A stretch of DNA of 64,000 nucleotides from Lachnospiraceae bacterium (GTDB taxonomy: Bacteria; Bacillota; Clostridia; Lachnospirales; Lachnospiraceae): the NCBI GenBank assembly GCA_015056885.1, contig SVFL01000007.1, forward strand, positions 1-64,000. Direction: 5' to 3'. The first letter of the stretch is position 1, and every line of letters begins with the position of its first letter. Shown here piece after piece: positions 30,675 to 40,843 of the stretch. The notes under the pieces were generated by a model. That model ran no database searches. It was not told the origin of the DNA and saw nothing but the letters and a program-made list of their open reading frames with translations. The translations under genes and the position numbers were made by a program.

Positions 30675-32993
30675 TTAATTAGCATTTGCAGCCTGAAAAT
30701 ATTTGGCTTCAAATTCTTTAACAGGCATAGGCTTGGCAAAATAATATCCCTGGAAAATATCACAACCCGCCTGAGTCAGATATTCCACCTGTTCCAGAGT
30801 CTCAACGCCCTCAGTAACTACAGTAAGGCCCAGACTCTTAGACATATCAATAACGGAATTCATGATGGTTCTGCTTCGCTCCTCATGAGAGGTTTTCCTT
30901 AAGAAACCTCTGTCCAGCTTTAACACATCCACTTCAATATCCTGTAACGTGTTAAGGGATGAATAACCGCTTCCGAAATCATCAATCTCAACCTGGAAAC
31001 CATAATCGCGAAGACGGCACAGCAAATCAACCTGCTTATTTAGTTCTTCCATCAACGCAGTCTCTGTAATCTCCAGCTTCAGATATGCAGGATTAATCTC
31101 ATACCGTTCCACAAGGGAGGTTAATGTCTCATATACGTCCACGAAATAGAAATCCTTGGGCGAAATATTTACGGAAATATGCAAGCCTTCCCGTCCCAGT
31201 TCCTTCCACTCCTTAAGCTGTCTGCACGCAAGCTCCCATACATAACAATCCAGACGCGCAATATTACCACTCTTCTCAAATACCGGAATAAACTCTGCAG
31301 GCGAAATCATTCCACGTACCGGATGATCCCAACGCACCAAAGCCTCTGCTCCCAACACATCATATCCTCTCACCGCAATCTGGGGTTGCAGATAAATCTG
31401 AAACTCTCCTGCTGCAATAGCACGGTCGAATTCACCTACCATAACTTTCTCTCTTTGAGAAGAATTCCCCATATTTTCACTGTAATAAGATACAATCTGT
31501 TGATAATTATCCTTTATACGACGAATAGCTGTAAAAGCCCTGTCACACATAACCGAAACACTCAAAGTAGGATCCGTAATATGATACACACCTACATGCA
31601 CATGCATCTTGTAAACACTACTGTTTACTATCTTCTTTAAATCCTCAAGATATTCCGCATAGTCCGATTCATGGAAGTATTCTTCACGCATACACATTGC
31701 AAATCTGTCTGCCTCAAGACGACCGTAACGGGTGTCTTCATGAACTGCATCCCTGCGCATCAACCCTGCAATTCTTTTCAGAATACGGTTACCTGTTTCC
31801 TCACCAAACAAATCATTTACAACCTTAAAATCTTTCACATCAATACAGACTACTACTCTCTCTGTATCTGGGTCTTCCTCCAAAACAGCAGCCGCCTGCT
31901 CAAAAAATCTCTCACGATTATAAATATCTGTCAGAAAATCATGGGTTGCATTATAATGCTCAAGTTCCAAATTTCGATAAGTCTCCGTCTGGTCTACCAT
32001 AGTAAAAAAGCTTCCCAAATAATGTCCCTTATCGTCCAGAAGGAATTTGAAATGATTCTCAAAGTAATGAGTTTCCCCATCCTCCAATACATAATCTTCC
32101 TTCCAACTCTCTTCTTTAAAATCTTCAATCTGCTTATCGCCGCGCCACTTTACAAAATATTCCTCCACAGCTTTCAGACTGTCATGTGCATTGAAAATAC
32201 GTCTGCACATCTCATTCGCATGTACACAATTGCCATCCCGGTCAAAGCACATTACCGCACTTTCCATATCCTCTACAGATAATGCAAGTAATTGTCCTAT
32301 TACTGTCTTCGGAGTATAAAACAAGACAAAATATGCACTTACCAAGGCCAGGCCCGAATAAGTAATCGGTGATATATCGATAGGAATATCTACAAATCGA
32401 TACCCTATGTTAAATGCAAGAACCAAAACAAAACTCCACATCAACATCAGATACTTTTTCCGATACAATTTCACCGAATGACAAACCTTTAACCAAAGCA
32501 TCAGCAGTATCAGGAATACAATAATATAATCATACAGCAAATGCACACTATACAGTGGTACTCCATAACCGGATATTACATGAATTACCGCATAACAGGA
32601 CCCACCTCCCGGAAGGGCTGTCTGCACACACTCAAATACATGATGCGTAAAAGTATTTGCTGTCATGGAAATGGTATCTATTGCAGCAATTATACACACA
32701 ACGGTTTTGAACAAACTAATATTATCCTTGCAATCTGTATAATCTTTTGTAAAGTCCAAAAGCATAATCACAAGCCAGTCCGCTGACGCAAAATAAAGGC
32801 CATAAAAGAGTGTTGCAAGCATCTCGTCATTAAAAATCACACCAAACGCGTTAAACATAACAGTAAGTGCTGCTATAAAAAACAGACGCTGCAATGAGCC
32901 TCGCATTGCACTATTGTATTCATTTATCTTTACGATTCCCACGCCCAGACCAATAGCCAGCACACAGGACACCAGGAAGAAACAAATTGCCAT
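30675..32993 (-). CDS. Membrane GGDEF-EAL domain cyclic-di-GMP signalling protein
   Basis: N-terminal TM helices, degenerate GGDEF region, EALVRWDHP and DDFGSGYSSL EAL motifs. Confidence 0.9.
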   Translation of the reverse strand: MAICFFLVSCVLAIGLGVGIVKINEYNSAMRGSLQRLFFIAALTVMFNAFGVIFNDEMLATLFYGLYFASADWLVIMLLDFTKDYTDCKDNISLFKTVVCIIAAIDTISMTANTFTHHVFECVQTALPGGGSCYAVIHVISGYGVPLYSVHLLYDYIIVFLILLMLWLKVCHSVKLYRKKYLMLMWSFVLVLAFNIGYRFVDIPIDISPITYSGLALVSAYFVLFYTPKTVIGQLLALSVEDMESAVMCFDRDGNCVHANEMCRRIFNAHDSLKAVEEYFVKWRGDKQIEDFKEESWKEDYVLEDGETHYFENHFKFLLDDKGHYLGSFFTMVDQTETYRNLELEHYNATHDFLTDIYNRERFFEQAAAVLEEDPDTERVVVCIDVKDFKVVNDLFGEETGNRILKRIAGLMRRDAVHEDTRYGRLEADRFAMCMREEYFHESDYAEYLEDLKKIVNSSVYKMHVHVGVYHITDPTLSVSVMCDRAFTAIRRIKDNYQQIVSYYSENMGNSSQREKVMVGEFDRAIAAGEFQIYLQPQIAVRGYDVLGAEALVRWDHPVRGMISPAEFIPVFEKSGNIARLDCYVWELACRQLKEWKELGREGLHISVNISPKDFYFVDVYETLTSLVERYEINPAYLKLEITETALMEELNKQVDLLCRLRDYGFQVEIDDFGSGYSSLNTLQDIEVDVLKLDRGFLRKTSHEERSRTIMNSVIDMSKSLGLTVVTEGVETLEQVEYLTQAGCDIFQGYYFAKPMPVKEFEAKYFQAANAN

Positions 32994-33106
32994 AAAAAGA
33001 CTCCATGTTCTTAATTATTTTGTAATATTTTACCATACTTTGCGCAAAATGAAAATAGAAAAAGCCGTTATTTTAACAACTTTTTCTATTTTCCTATTCC
33101 GATATT

Positions 33107-35167
33107 CTATTCTGTATATATTTCAAATCGTAATATTACTTTAAACAAATCTCCGTCCGTCAGAATCTCCATGGTTCCGTTTTGTAAATCCACCAGACTC
33201 TTAGCGATAGATAGCCCTAATCCACTGCCTTCCATATGTCTGGAAGCATCTCCTCTCACGAAGCGCTCTGTCAGTTCTTCCGGCGAAACATCGATCTCAT
33301 ACTTGGAAATATTACGGAAAATAACCTCAACACTTCTCTCCCTTTTCTCCATGTTCAGATAGACTCTTGAGCCCTCCTGCGCATATTTGCAGATATTGTT
33401 CATCAAATTTTCAAACACTCTCCACAACTGCCTGCCATCCGCAAGAATCCGGATTTCCTCCTCCGGCTTTTTCATCAGAAGTTTCAATTCTTTCTGCTCA
33501 AATTTCTCCTCATACTCTCCTGCCACCTGAGTCAACATCACTCCAAGCTCACAGGGAACCAGTTTAAGTTCCACATTACCGGTGGCCGCCTTTGAAGCCT
33601 CCACCAAATCCTCCAAAAGTTTCTTCAGACGCTTTGACTGGCGCAATAACACTTCTGAATACTCTTGAATCTGTGCATCCTTATTCTCTGTCTCTCCCGC
33701 AGCCGCAACTGCCAAAAGATCCGCATAATTAATAACGGAAGTAAGAGGTGTTTTCAAATCGTGAGACACATTGGTAATCAACTCTGTCTTTAAGCGTTCG
33801 CTCTGCAGACGCTCCTCCACTGCCTTAGAAATACCGCTTCCAATTTGATTTAAATCCTCTCCGTGTTCTTTAAAATGGAATAATAAATATTTCGTATCCA
33901 ACTTGCGGTACATATCTCCCTGAGCCAATGCACGGCTTCCCTTCCGCAACTTCATAAAAGCCAGTGTACAATACAAAATCACCGGAATTACAAAAATTTT
34001 TTCTAAAAACCAGCAGGCAAACAGTTCAGCCTCTCCCCAGCTCATAATTCCGACAAATTCACACAATGTAAGAAATGCTATCCCAATTACCACCAGATGA
34101 ATCTCCGGCAGATTAACCGCCAGCTTCACCATACATTTCCAGATAAATTTTGTTATCTTCCATCCCAATCTGCACAACTGATAAATCACTGTAGGCTGCC
34201 ACCACTTTCCCAACTTAAACCGCAGAGCAAGCTCACGCATATATATGGTTCCCCACACCACCATCACGGTTGCTGTCACAGAAACCAACGCAGCCATTAC
34301 AAAAAAATTAGAAAAACTTCTCTCTAATTCGTTAAACACAATTAAAATACAAATTGCTCCAAAAACGAAAAAACCGGTTACAATTTCAAGATAAATATTA
34401 CTTAAGACTCCGGGGCAAATCCCTTCCCTCTGCCATCTGTGCCCTGCGTTACATAAAATCCAGATGAAACAAATCAATACTAACAGACAGCTCACAACTG
34501 CCCCAATATAAACCATATTCTGTCTGCTATACCAAAAAAGAGCATTCTCATGCAATTGCCGAAACGTATCATCCTTGGAAAACGTAGTATCTACATACAT
34601 AACAGCCTTATATTCATGATATACATCTTTCTCTACTACCTCATAATCTACTATTTCTGTAGCATCCTCCAATACAATTCCCGAATTCGTCGCAATCTCT
34701 GATGTCTCGATCGTAATATCCGCATTTTCCTCCTTCACATTTACAGTCACCTCTTCTACAGTCTCCGGTTCCTGCCTGTAAAACCAATATTGATAAGGAT
34801 AGAATTCCTCCATATATGCCGCATCAGCCAAATAAACCGAGCTAATATTACTCCATACCAGCTTACCATCTGCCTCATAAATGGCGTATTTTACATTATA
34901 TGCTGAACTCTCTGCTATAAAGGCATCTATAATCTGCTCTAACGTACTAAAGCTATTCGAATTATCACAAATATAATTTAGATGGTCATAGGCCTCACTG
35001 GTCATAATATTTCTCTCATATTCTGCATACCCATCCTTTGTGGCACCCCAATCCCAAAGCCAAACACTGACCAGAATACAAAAACAGCCACACAAAACTC
35101 CTGCCGCCAGCAGAAAATACAGCAGCACCTGAAAGCCGGTACTCCGCGTAATTCCTCCTTTTTTCAT
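33107..35167 (-). CDS. Membrane sensor histidine kinase
   Basis: ELITNVSHDLKTPLTSVINYADLL H-box and GSGLGLSIAKSLVDLQNG ATPase motif. Confidence 0.94.
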   Translation of the reverse strand: MKKGGITRSTGFQVLLYFLLAAGVLCGCFCILVSVWLWDWGATKDGYAEYERNIMTSEAYDHLNYICDNSNSFSTLEQIIDAFIAESSAYNVKYAIYEADGKLVWSNISSVYLADAAYMEEFYPYQYWFYRQEPETVEEVTVNVKEENADITIETSEIATNSGIVLEDATEIVDYEVVEKDVYHEYKAVMYVDTTFSKDDTFRQLHENALFWYSRQNMVYIGAVVSCLLVLICFIWILCNAGHRWQREGICPGVLSNIYLEIVTGFFVFGAICILIVFNELERSFSNFFVMAALVSVTATVMVVWGTIYMRELALRFKLGKWWQPTVIYQLCRLGWKITKFIWKCMVKLAVNLPEIHLVVIGIAFLTLCEFVGIMSWGEAELFACWFLEKIFVIPVILYCTLAFMKLRKGSRALAQGDMYRKLDTKYLLFHFKEHGEDLNQIGSGISKAVEERLQSERLKTELITNVSHDLKTPLTSVINYADLLAVAAAGETENKDAQIQEYSEVLLRQSKRLKKLLEDLVEASKAATGNVELKLVPCELGVMLTQVAGEYEEKFEQKELKLLMKKPEEEIRILADGRQLWRVFENLMNNICKYAQEGSRVYLNMEKRERSVEVIFRNISKYEIDVSPEELTERFVRGDASRHMEGSGLGLSIAKSLVDLQNGTMEILTDGDLFKVILRFEIYTE

Positions 35168-35169
35168 CC

Positions 35170-35877
35170 TTAATTCCTCCTTACATCCTTCTCACACTTA
35201 TAGCCCTGTCCCCATACCACCTTGATATAACGGGGCTCCGCCGGATTAATCTCCAGTTTCTCACGAATATGTCTGATATGTACCGCTACCGTATTTTCAC
35301 TCCCGTAAGGAAGATCATTCCAAATCCGCTTATAAATCTCCTTCGGAGAGAACACCTGTCCGGGATTTTGCATCAACAGTTTCAAAATATCATACTCTGT
35401 AGGTGTCAGCGCCACCGGCTCACCGTCCAAGGTCACTTTTTTCTCCACATCATCCAGCTCTATACCGCCCACCCGCACAAGCTCCGGGCGCATATTACCG
35501 CCGCCAAGCTGCATATATCTTCGAAGCTGTGACTTCACTCTTGCAGACACCTCCACCGGATTAAAAGGCTTAGTGATATAATCGTCCGCTCCCACCGTAA
35601 GTCCCAACACCTTATCTGCATCCTCACTCTTGGCTGTAATCAGTATCACCGGCACATTGCTGTGCTCACGCATCCGCACCATGGCCGAAATTCCATCCAT
35701 TTCCGGCATCATAATATCCATCAGCACCAGATGAATCTCGTTTTTCTCAAGAACCTCTAACGCCTCCGCACCATTAAAGGCTTCAAACAGCCTGTAATTC
35801 TCATCATGAAGATAAATCTTCAATGCATTCACAATATCCTTTTCATCATCGCAAATCAGTATATTATACATAATCAA
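35170..35877 (-). CDS. OmpR-family response regulator
   Basis: NILICDDEKDIVNALK receiver, C-terminal winged-helix output domain; adjacent kinase. Confidence 0.95.
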   Translation of the reverse strand: MIMYNILICDDEKDIVNALKIYLHDENYRLFEAFNGAEALEVLEKNEIHLVLMDIMMPEMDGISAMVRMREHSNVPVILITAKSEDADKVLGLTVGADDYITKPFNPVEVSARVKSQLRRYMQLGGGNMRPELVRVGGIELDDVEKKVTLDGEPVALTPTEYDILKLLMQNPGQVFSPKEIYKRIWNDLPYGSENTVAVHIRHIREKLEINPAEPRYIKVVWGQGYKCEKDVRRN

Positions 35878-35997
35878 GCCTCCTCAACTTCCTCTCCATT
35901 GTACCAAATCAAGTTTTAACAATAAATACAAAAAACCTTTAAGAATTCTTTAAGATAAGACCTCTTCCTCTTGCAGAACAACCGTTTTTATTTCAAT

Positions 35998-36030
35998 CAA
36001 AAAGCTGCATCCTATTTGGATACAGCCTGT
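35998..36030 (-). terminator. Rho-independent terminator
   Basis: Minus strand GGCTGTATCCAAATAGGATGCAGCTTTTT. Confidence 0.7.
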
Positions 36031-36055
36031 ATTATATACTCTATACAATTACAAT

Positions 36056-36945
36056 CTATAACTCAGATACATGCTGATACTGTACAATGACCCAATCATA
36101 AGTGTCATAATCTAACTCATTACCACAATATTGACACTTACCACCTTCCAGCAAAGAAACAGATGCGCCACATCCGTTACAGTGATATAACACCACATCG
36201 TTTTTCAACTTATGAGAAAGCTTTTTGAATTCTTATAAGAAATTCTTCCTGTTTCACAGTCTACAATATTTTGATAACTTTTAAGGCAAGGCGCAATGTC
36301 ACACTTTACAAAGGCAGCCAATTCCTGTGGATTAGATGCATAATGAATCGACTTCAGCTTACAATCCAGAGAACCGATAAATTCTTCCTCAGAAAATCCC
36401 GGATTATGGTCCTGCAAACGGTATACCACTCGATAAATATTGGCATAATTATCAACTATGGATTTGAAACACAAAAACAATGCCCCTGCACCAAACAATG
36501 CTACAATCAAGGACAAACCCAAAGTAACCGGCGCAAGCAGAAGACCAAACAGCAACGCAGGAACTCCAAGTAATACCATCACAACAGCAAAAGCTATTGC
36601 TGTCCCCGTTTCTTTGTTTGTTGAACGATCGGTATAGGTACCCTTATTCTTCATAACAGACATCACTTTATCGTCATAAGCAGAAATATCGAACTTAGAC
36701 TTACAATAATCGCAGCCGTCCAACAGAGCATCTAAGGTCTGTTCCGCACCACAGTTCGGGCAAATATAGAGACCATCCTTGTTTTGTGCCCGGGTAATAT
36801 AATAATCCATCTGCCAATCCTGATGTTCCCGCCTGATAACTGCTCCATTTCGAACAAAATTTTTTCGCATTCTGACGAACTGTCTTGCCAGACACATTAT
36901 ATATTTTCCAATCGCTTTTTCCCCGGACAATAGCAAAAAACGCAT
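36056..36945 (-). pseudogene. Zinc-ribbon / two-TM protein gene, apparently frameshifted near its 3' end
   Basis: Called ORF ends at 36205 with SYKNSKSFLIS*. A -1 frame continues EFKKLSHKLKNDVVLYHCNGCGASVSLLEGGKCQYCGNELDYDTYDWVIVQYQHVSEL* to 36056 with two further CxxC pairs. Confidence 0.6.
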
Positions 36946-36972
36946 AATAATCCCTATATCGTGCCAGCCCCG

Positions 36973-37737
36973 CTACCGGAACACCTCAACCTCCACAGCA
37001 GTCCGACCCTTTCTTGTCTCTCTGGGCTCACTCGCCACACGAAACTTACCAAATCCTCTGGCATTCACGGTCTCGCCTACCTTTAACTGCTTAGAATTAT
37101 TCTCACACAATCTCCCGTCCACAAACACCTTCTGCGCACGAAATAGTACAAGGCTGTCCTCTCTGGACTTATTATAGACCTTAGCTAACACCGCATCTAC
37201 ACGCATGGATGCAGCCTGCACAAGCACCCGCTCCGGTTCCTCCTCGGGCACCTCTTGGGCACAATCCACCACTTCACATCGCACATTGGTGTGCTTCACC
37301 TGGGTCAGATTGTCACAAATATACTCCGCAATGGAATCCAGACAAAATAAATATGCCTCCTTATCCCCGACGCGAATATCTCCCAATGTACTTCTCTCAA
37401 TACCCAGATTCATCAAAGCCCCCAAAAAATCTCTATGGGACAGATTATCAGCAAACTTTGCAAGCAAAGGCTTAATATGTACACATACAATGGGAAAATC
37501 CACCTCATAGCCCAGTTCATCGGCATTACCAAAGCGTACTACCTTCCGGTCCGTTCCTTCCGCGCCACCATTTAAAATAAACTTCGCATGAGACAATTCT
37601 CTTTCCATTTTCCAGAAAGCATCCTGTTCACTCAACCCTAAAAAACCTGTAAAAGTAAACATATTCCGGGAAAATGACTTGTCAGCCAAATCCCGGAATC
37701 TGTTACGTAACTGTTGTAATTCTTTTTCATTATCCAT
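36973..37737 (-). CDS. ylmH: YlmH-like S4 RNA-binding protein
   Basis: C-terminal S4 domain (RVDAVLAKVYNKSREDS...VFVDGRLCENNSKQLKVGE). Confidence 0.88.
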   Translation of the reverse strand: MDNEKELQQLRNRFRDLADKSFSRNMFTFTGFLGLSEQDAFWKMERELSHAKFILNGGAEGTDRKVVRFGNADELGYEVDFPIVCVHIKPLLAKFADNLSHRDFLGALMNLGIERSTLGDIRVGDKEAYLFCLDSIAEYICDNLTQVKHTNVRCEVVDCAQEVPEEEPERVLVQAASMRVDAVLAKVYNKSREDSLVLFRAQKVFVDGRLCENNSKQLKVGETVNARGFGKFRVASEPRETRKGRTAVEVEVFR

Positions 37738-37782
37738 ATTTCTTCTCCATATGTCCGGACAATCATTTGCATCATCCGCACA

Positions 37783-38559
37783 TTATCCCAGTGCAACATC
37801 CAGCACCATCATCAGTGCAAAACCAATTACAAAAGAAATGGTTCCTAAATTAGAATGCTCTCCTTCACTGGCCTCAGGAATCAATTCCTCCACCACTACA
37901 TAAATCATGGCTCCTGCCGCAAAACCTAGCATATACGGCAAAATCGGTGTCACTACACTCGCCAGCAAAATAGCAGTCACTGCTCCCAGGGGTTCTACAA
38001 TACCCGAAAGCGCTCCCAAAAGAAAAGACTTCATCCGACTATGTCCCTCACTGCGAAGCGGCAGGGAAATAATAGCTCCCTCCGGAAAATTCTGAATCGC
38101 AATACCAATGGACAGAGCAATCGCCCCTGCCATAGTTACACTTCCGTCTCCGCTTAAAACGCCTGCAAAAATGGCTCCGCAAGCTGCACCTTCGGGCAGA
38201 TTGTGAATAGTCACTGCCAACATCAGCATGGCCGTTTTTCCCAAACTGCTTTTCGCTCCCTCCGGTTTCTCGCTGCCCAAATGAAGGTGTGGTATAAAAC
38301 TGTCCATGAGCAGCAAGAAAAATACACCGAGCAAGAACCCCACAAGAGCCGGTACAAAACCCAGCTTTCCCATGTCCTCACTCATATCCATAGCAGGTAT
38401 CAGAAGTGACCATACAGAAGCCGCCACCATAACACCTGCCGCAAAACCTGTAAAAACTCTCTGTAAGTTAGGGCTGATTTGTTTTCTCAAGAAAAACACA
38501 CATGCAGCCCCTGCCGTTGTTCCCAAAAAGGGAAGCAGCACACCGATTGCCACATTCAT
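37783..38559 (-). CDS. ZIP family metal transporter
   Basis: HNLPEGAACG and QNFPEGAIIS ZIP motifs. Confidence 0.93.
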   Translation of the reverse strand: MNVAIGVLLPFLGTTAGAACVFFLRKQISPNLQRVFTGFAAGVMVAASVWSLLIPAMDMSEDMGKLGFVPALVGFLLGVFFLLLMDSFIPHLHLGSEKPEGAKSSLGKTAMLMLAVTIHNLPEGAACGAIFAGVLSGDGSVTMAGAIALSIGIAIQNFPEGAIISLPLRSEGHSRMKSFLLGALSGIVEPLGAVTAILLASVVTPILPYMLGFAAGAMIYVVVEELIPEASEGEHSNLGTISFVIGFALMMVLDVALG

Positions 38560-38603
38560 AATATTCTACCCCCAAAATCCTTACTATTTATTATTTATCA
38601 AAA

Positions 38604-39866
38604 CTAAAATCCCGCCAAATCATTGCCCTGAAGCGCATACCATAAGAAGTTCACACCACAGACAAGATGATAGCCAAATACTGCCCACTCTGCAGGCAGA
38701 AAAATCGCCTTCCATGACTTGCGCCACTCCATCGTATTGCGAAGTACAAGCACCAAGGTCATAAAAAACACAAAAAACATTCCGTGCATATATCCCCATG
38801 AGAAATTGGCATGCTCCATTCGGAATCCCTTCTCATACAGAAACAGAAACATTGCCATACCTACAAGATAATTGTACCAGGCAAACCGATAGGTAAATTT
38901 CTCACGAATCGTCTTGTAGTTAAACACCAGATTCAGGACTAATACCCCCAAGGTCAATGCCATCCCCATGACAATACTCAAGGGAATACTTTTCGTATAG
39001 TTATTCCACACCAGACCGAACGAAATACCAATACCTGTCTCTTCGCCCTTTACATTAGTGCCTGTAAACACCCCAAAAAACTGATACAAAAGATGAAGTC
39101 CTGTGGGAATCATTGTCACACAGAGCAAAAATGCATTTTTTAAACTTTTCCCTTTGCTGCGTATCAAATCCACCAACAACAGAATACCCATCAAAGGTAC
39201 CAACACCAAGGTATAGCTGGGTTTTGTAATCGTCATCAGCAACAGACTTACCGCAAAAGGCATACAGCCCTTCCATGTAAAGTTTCTCTGATAATTTTTC
39301 AAAACCTTGGCTGCCTCAAAAAAACAGATTATCGTAAAAGGTCTGGTAGCCAGATAAGTGGCATTCCAGATAGGATTGGGCGTGTAAATGCCCATACATC
39401 TATAAGCGTAATCAAATCCGAAAAAAGCCGTGTTTTTAGGTGAATACAGATTTCCCAGCAAAAACATTGCAAACACCATAAATGTAATGGATAAATCCAG
39501 CGCCAGAAGTTTCCCTCTACTCCACTCTTCCACATTCAGTCCGGTCTTCACTTCCTTATCCATGTAATACTTTGTTACACAGACACCCAGTGCATTCAAA
39601 AGTGCCGTAGCGATTGCCATACCCAAAGGTGCTCCGGCAAACAATGCAATCCCTTTCGCTAATGTAAACAAAAGCGGATACGGAAATTCATAATCTCCCT
39701 TTATCCCCCGCACCTCATTGACATAATCCGGCATATCCGAACGAAATACCGGTACTTCATAACACTGCATCACAAACAGATACAGCATCACACCTGTGTA
39801 CACTGCCAAAAGCACCGCAAATATAATTCTCTCCACCGGAAATGTTCTCTTGTCGTCTTTATGCAA
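38604..39866 (-). CDS. Polytopic membrane protein of unknown function
   Basis: 420 aa, about 10 hydrophobic segments. Confidence 0.7.
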   Translation of the reverse strand: MHKDDKRTFPVERIIFAVLLAVYTGVMLYLFVMQCYEVPVFRSDMPDYVNEVRGIKGDYEFPYPLLFTLAKGIALFAGAPLGMAIATALLNALGVCVTKYYMDKEVKTGLNVEEWSRGKLLALDLSITFMVFAMFLLGNLYSPKNTAFFGFDYAYRCMGIYTPNPIWNATYLATRPFTIICFFEAAKVLKNYQRNFTWKGCMPFAVSLLLMTITKPSYTLVLVPLMGILLLVDLIRSKGKSLKNAFLLCVTMIPTGLHLLYQFFGVFTGTNVKGEETGIGISFGLVWNNYTKSIPLSIVMGMALTLGVLVLNLVFNYKTIREKFTYRFAWYNYLVGMAMFLFLYEKGFRMEHANFSWGYMHGMFFVFFMTLVLVLRNTMEWRKSWKAIFLPAEWAVFGYHLVCGVNFLWYALQGNDLAGF

Positions 39867-40788
39867 AACTGATTATCTCCTCTTTCGGTGCCTTTGTCTT
39901 CTCAACGCTGATGGCATGCAGAATAGGACCCTCACCGTTATAATCTTCCCAATATTCCTTGGCAACAGTAGCGGTGACTTTCACCCATTCCTTCTGTTTC
40001 AAGGACTCTGCCCCCGGGAACTCACACGCATATCCCAAGAAAGCCATATCATCCGCACAGCAAGTCATTGCCATACGTCCGGGCACAAAATATCCCTTGG
40101 GAAAATCATCGGGACGATAAACCATAGCTACAAACTGAATTTTTTTGCCGATGTATCGCTCCAAATGATCCATGGAGTCTAAATACCAGATACCATATCC
40201 GTTATTATCCAGCTCAATAATTTCCTGGTTCAAATCATAGGGCAAATCCTCCTCAAAAATCTCGTCAACCTCCCCTTCGGAAGTCTCAAAAATTACATCT
40301 GCGGAGGGATTAATTGCCTTGATATTACGTCTGTAGCTTCCCAAATCTTCGATACCATCGCAGCGATTGAAAATAATCATCTCAGAATTACGAACCTGCT
40401 CTGCCAACAAAGAACGCATATTGTTAAAATACATCGGGAATGTGGAACCATCAATCGTCGTTATCTGCTGCTCAATCTGCCAGTGGAAAGGTAGTTTTGC
40501 ATTCTTATAGTTCCACATACCATTGTATTCTATGATAATACGCTCAGGATTGTGCTTCTTCTCCAGTTCAATCAGCTTGTCCGGAGTAAAATCTTCCTCA
40601 TCCTCCACAAGCTCCAAAACCGTTTTGGAAGACTTCAAAAGCTGCTCGTCATATTCATTTTCTCCCTCTTCACAGAGGATAAGCAAAGTCTTTCCTTTAA
40701 TTCTAAAATACGGCTGCGCAAGGGTAAAACAAATAAACTCTGTCTTACCGCTCTCCAAAAAACCGTTAATCATATATACAGGCTTCAT
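39859..40788 (-). CDS. CobW-like P-loop protein
   Basis: VYMINGFLESGKTEFI Walker A; immediately 3' of a canonical CobW gene. Confidence 0.75.
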   Translation of the reverse strand: MKPVYMINGFLESGKTEFICFTLAQPYFRIKGKTLLILCEEGENEYDEQLLKSSKTVLELVEDEEDFTPDKLIELEKKHNPERIIIEYNGMWNYKNAKLPFHWQIEQQITTIDGSTFPMYFNNMRSLLAEQVRNSEMIIFNRCDGIEDLGSYRRNIKAINPSADVIFETSEGEVDEIFEEDLPYDLNQEIIELDNNGYGIWYLDSMDHLERYIGKKIQFVAMVYRPDDFPKGYFVPGRMAMTCCADDMAFLGYACEFPGAESLKQKEWVKVTATVAKEYWEDYNGEGPILHAISVEKTKAPKEEIISFA

Positions 40789-40843
40789 TTCCGGGCCCTC
40801 TTTCTACAATTGATTCCTTGTCCCAATTCTCTTATTGGGACAG

